DNA from: JAJNPS01 sp031430315
Lineage (GTDB): Bacteria > Pseudomonadota > Alphaproteobacteria > Rhodobacterales > Rhodobacteraceae
NCBI GenBank assembly: GCA_031430315.1
Contig: JANPBI010000025.1
Coordinates: 1 to 7,756, forward strand
DNA: 7,756 nucleotides
Reading direction: 5' to 3'
Shown: one piece after another, positions 6,987 through 7,756 of the stretch
How positions within the stretch are numbered: position 1 is the stretch's first letter
Layout: each line of letters opens with the position of its first letter
Notes under the pieces: generated by a model
What the model was told of the DNA's origin: nothing
Databases searched by the model: none
What the model saw: only the letters and a program-made list of their open reading frames with translations
Program-made: the position numbers and the translations under genes

Positions 6987-7013
6987 CTGGAGGAAGTTCA
7001 GGGGCTCAGGTCA
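6987..7013 (-). repeat. Terminal inverted repeat (left end) of the IS3-family element
   Basis: Read inward on the - strand this is TGACCTGAG-CCCC-TGAACTT-CC-TCCAG, 27 bp, a typical IS3-family end just upstream of orfA. It shares TGAC, CCCC, AACTT and TCCAG with the end at 235-260. The outer edge is slightly uncertain, because the 6-base unit CAGGTC/AGGTCA is repeated at 7007-7018 and the true tip could be five bases further out. Confidence 0.7.
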
Positions 7014-7293
7014 GGTCAACTGTCAACTAGCGGATGTCATCTTGTGCAACGACCGCTTCGGCAAAACTCGCCTAAGGTTTCGCACTCGCGGCGAACGACT
7101 GCTTCCCCCCACCACGACGTTCTTGGTATCCGGCGAACTGCCCTCAGATGCGCGAGAACCTGTCCCTCCGCCACCGCAGCAGGTGGGACCAAAGAATGCG
7201 CTGAGCTCCTTGAGATCACCTTCGTCCAGTGCTGACCTGCATCTCGAAACGGGCAGTAATAACCACAGGCAAGATCCTCTGAGGCCAGGTCGC
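7014..7293. other. Unassigned region between the IS end and the traG inverted repeat
   Basis: I read all six frames of these 280 bp and recognise nothing. The frames that stay open are low-complexity (Pro-, Arg- and Ser-rich) and look like by-products of GC-rich sequence. The - strand frame is the read-through of the traG fragment past its inverted repeat and has no TraG similarity. No RNA gene, repeat or terminator is convincing. If the inverted repeat at 7294-7381 extends further, this stretch would be the mirror image of sequence beyond the right edge of the window. Confidence 0.4.
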
Positions 7294-7381
7294 CGTCGTT
7301 TCCCTCGTATTGCTGGACGGGGTCTGGGGCGCGACTCAGTGGACGGCGGCTGACAGAAGACCTGCATGACCCGAACCGGCG
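7294..7381 (+). repeat. Inner arm of a perfect 88-bp inverted repeat
   Basis: These 88 bases are identical, base for base, to the reverse complement of 7669-7756. The first difference is at 7382 (A versus G on the mirrored strand), after which four more bases (CAGC) match before identity ends. The arm carries traG codons (RRLTEDLHDPNRR) in + orientation, opposite to the traG fragment it adjoins, so it is an inverted duplicate of part of traG and not part of the reading gene. Confidence 0.95.
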
Positions 7382-7390
7382 ACAGCCGGT
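7375..7390. other. Small hairpin exactly at the inverted-repeat breakpoint
   Basis: ACCGGC-GACA-GCCGGT folds into a 6-bp stem with a 4-base loop. It spans the point (7381/7382) where the inverted repeat stops and normal traG sequence begins. The stem half at 7375-7380 comes from the duplicated arm and the half at 7385-7390 from traG. No T-run follows, so it is not a terminator. Its position suggests a part in forming the inversion. Confidence 0.5.
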
Positions 7391-7756
7391 GCCCGGCGTA
7401 GTTCTTCATCGCCTTCAACTCGGTGGCGGTGCCAAGTGGGTCAGACACCCGCTTTGCCGTCTGTTCATCATTGGTCGCGAAGTTCACCCACACATGACAG
7501 TTGTCGAGGATCGGTCTGTTGGGACCATGAGATTTCTCGATCTGGTTCAGCGACTGGGCGATCAGAAACGCCTTGAGGTCGTAGCCCGCCATAAAGGCGA
7601 GCGCGCTTTCGAAGAAATCGAGCCGTCCCAGGGCGGGGACTTCATCGAGCATCAGCACGACACGCTGCCGCCGGTTCGGGTCATGCAGGTCTTCTGTCAG
7701 CCGCCGTCCACTGAGTCGCGCCCCAGACCCCGTCCAGCAATACGAGGGAAACGACG
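7377..7756 (-). pseudogene. traG: Conjugative coupling protein TraG/VirD4-type, internal fragment
   Basis: TraG/VirD4 proteins are membrane-bound hexameric ATPases that hand relaxase-DNA complexes to the type IV secretion channel. The - strand frame is open from the window edge and shows RRLTEDLHDPNRRQRVVLML, then the Walker B region DEVPALGRLDFFESALAFMA, then YDLKAFLIAQSLNQIEKSHG, NRPILDNCHVWVNFATNDEQ and AKRVSDPLGTATE-LKAMKNYAGHRLSP. That is the second half of the ATPase domain. In intact proteins HRLSPW-L continues for another 100 or more residues. Here it changes to VRVMQVFCQPPST, which is the inverted repeat read backwards, and the frame runs on as nonsense to 7023. The Walker A part would lie beyond the window. 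The gene is broken at its 3' end, so it cannot make a normal coupling protein. Confidence 0.87.
7669..7756 (-). repeat. Outer arm of the 88-bp inverted repeat, reaching the window edge
   Basis: This is the mirror copy of 7294-7381. It is collinear with the traG reading frame, so it is the original and the inner arm is the copy. The match continues to the very last base given, so the true repeat may be longer. The 287 bp between the arms (7382-7668) are single-copy traG. Confidence 0.95.

Larger units (their letters stand above)
6726..7013 (-). mobile_element. IS3-family insertion sequence, left-end remnant
   Basis: This is the 5' end of an IS3-family element lying on the - strand: the terminal repeat at 6987-7013, then the start of orfA running toward tonB. 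The rest of orfA, all of orfB and the other terminal repeat are missing, so one end was lost by deletion or rearrangement on the tonB side. Its terminal repeat matches the pattern of the one at 235-260. The two remnants could be the left and right parts of one element type, now placed in inverted orientation on either side of the heme locus. Confidence 0.8.

Noticed and set aside
6850..7353. + strand open frame of 167 codons across the IS end and the unassigned region
   Set aside because: It runs antisense through orfA and the terminal repeat into the inverted repeat and resembles no family.
7023..7376. C-terminal continuation of TraG
   Set aside because: After HRLSP the frame is the inverted repeat read backwards and then unrelated low-complexity sequence, not TraG.

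Overview
The window looks like part of an alphaproteobacterial accessory replicon or island, probably from the Rhodobacteraceae (Rhodobacter/Paracoccus/Roseobacter-type). This rests on the GC-rich coding style, the style of the TonB, HmuS and heme-receptor sequences, and the layout: a divergent heme-uptake locus with its own exbB/tonB genes next to conjugation DNA. The genus is inference; no rRNA or other marker gene is present.

Layout. (1) 1-260 is the right end of an IS3-family insertion sequence on the + strand: the 3' end of its orfB transposase, with an in-frame TGA, and its terminal inverted repeat. (2) 261-2444 on the - strand is a heme import operon in the order hmuS, hmuT, hmuU. hmuU is cut after 96 codons by the IS end, hmuT has a 1-bp deletion, and hmuS has an amber codon 33 codons before its natural stop. 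(3) 2445-2697 is the divergent regulatory region. (4) 2698-4757 on the + strand is the outer-membrane heme receptor hmuR, with one frameshift and three in-frame stops. (5) 4769-5221 is a small secreted protein of unknown function, the only gene here that still looks whole. (6) 5221-6728 holds exbB and tonB. A deletion has removed the end of exbB, all of exbD and the membrane anchor of tonB. tonB also carries a frameshift and has no stop of its own. (7) 6726-7013 is the left end of a second IS3-family element on the - strand (orfA start and terminal repeat). (8) 7014-7293 is not assignable. (9) 7294-7756 is a fragment of a TraG/VirD4-type conjugative coupling protein on the - strand, enclosed by a perfect 88-bp inverted repeat whose outer arm runs to the last base of the window.

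When intact, the genes would form one pathway. HmuR takes heme across the outer membrane using energy passed on by ExbB-ExbD-TonB. HmuT binds it in the periplasm, HmuU and an HmuV outside this window carry it across the inner membrane, and HmuS receives or degrades it in the cytoplasm. At least eight independent lesions are visible, so the pathway cannot work from this copy. I read the window as a decaying heme-uptake island between IS remnants and broken conjugation DNA, with a notable inverted duplication at its right end. I found no RNA gene, CRISPR array or replication origin, and no convincing new multi-gene system. The least explained items are the intact secreted protein, the exbB-tonB deletion joint and the traG inverted repeat.
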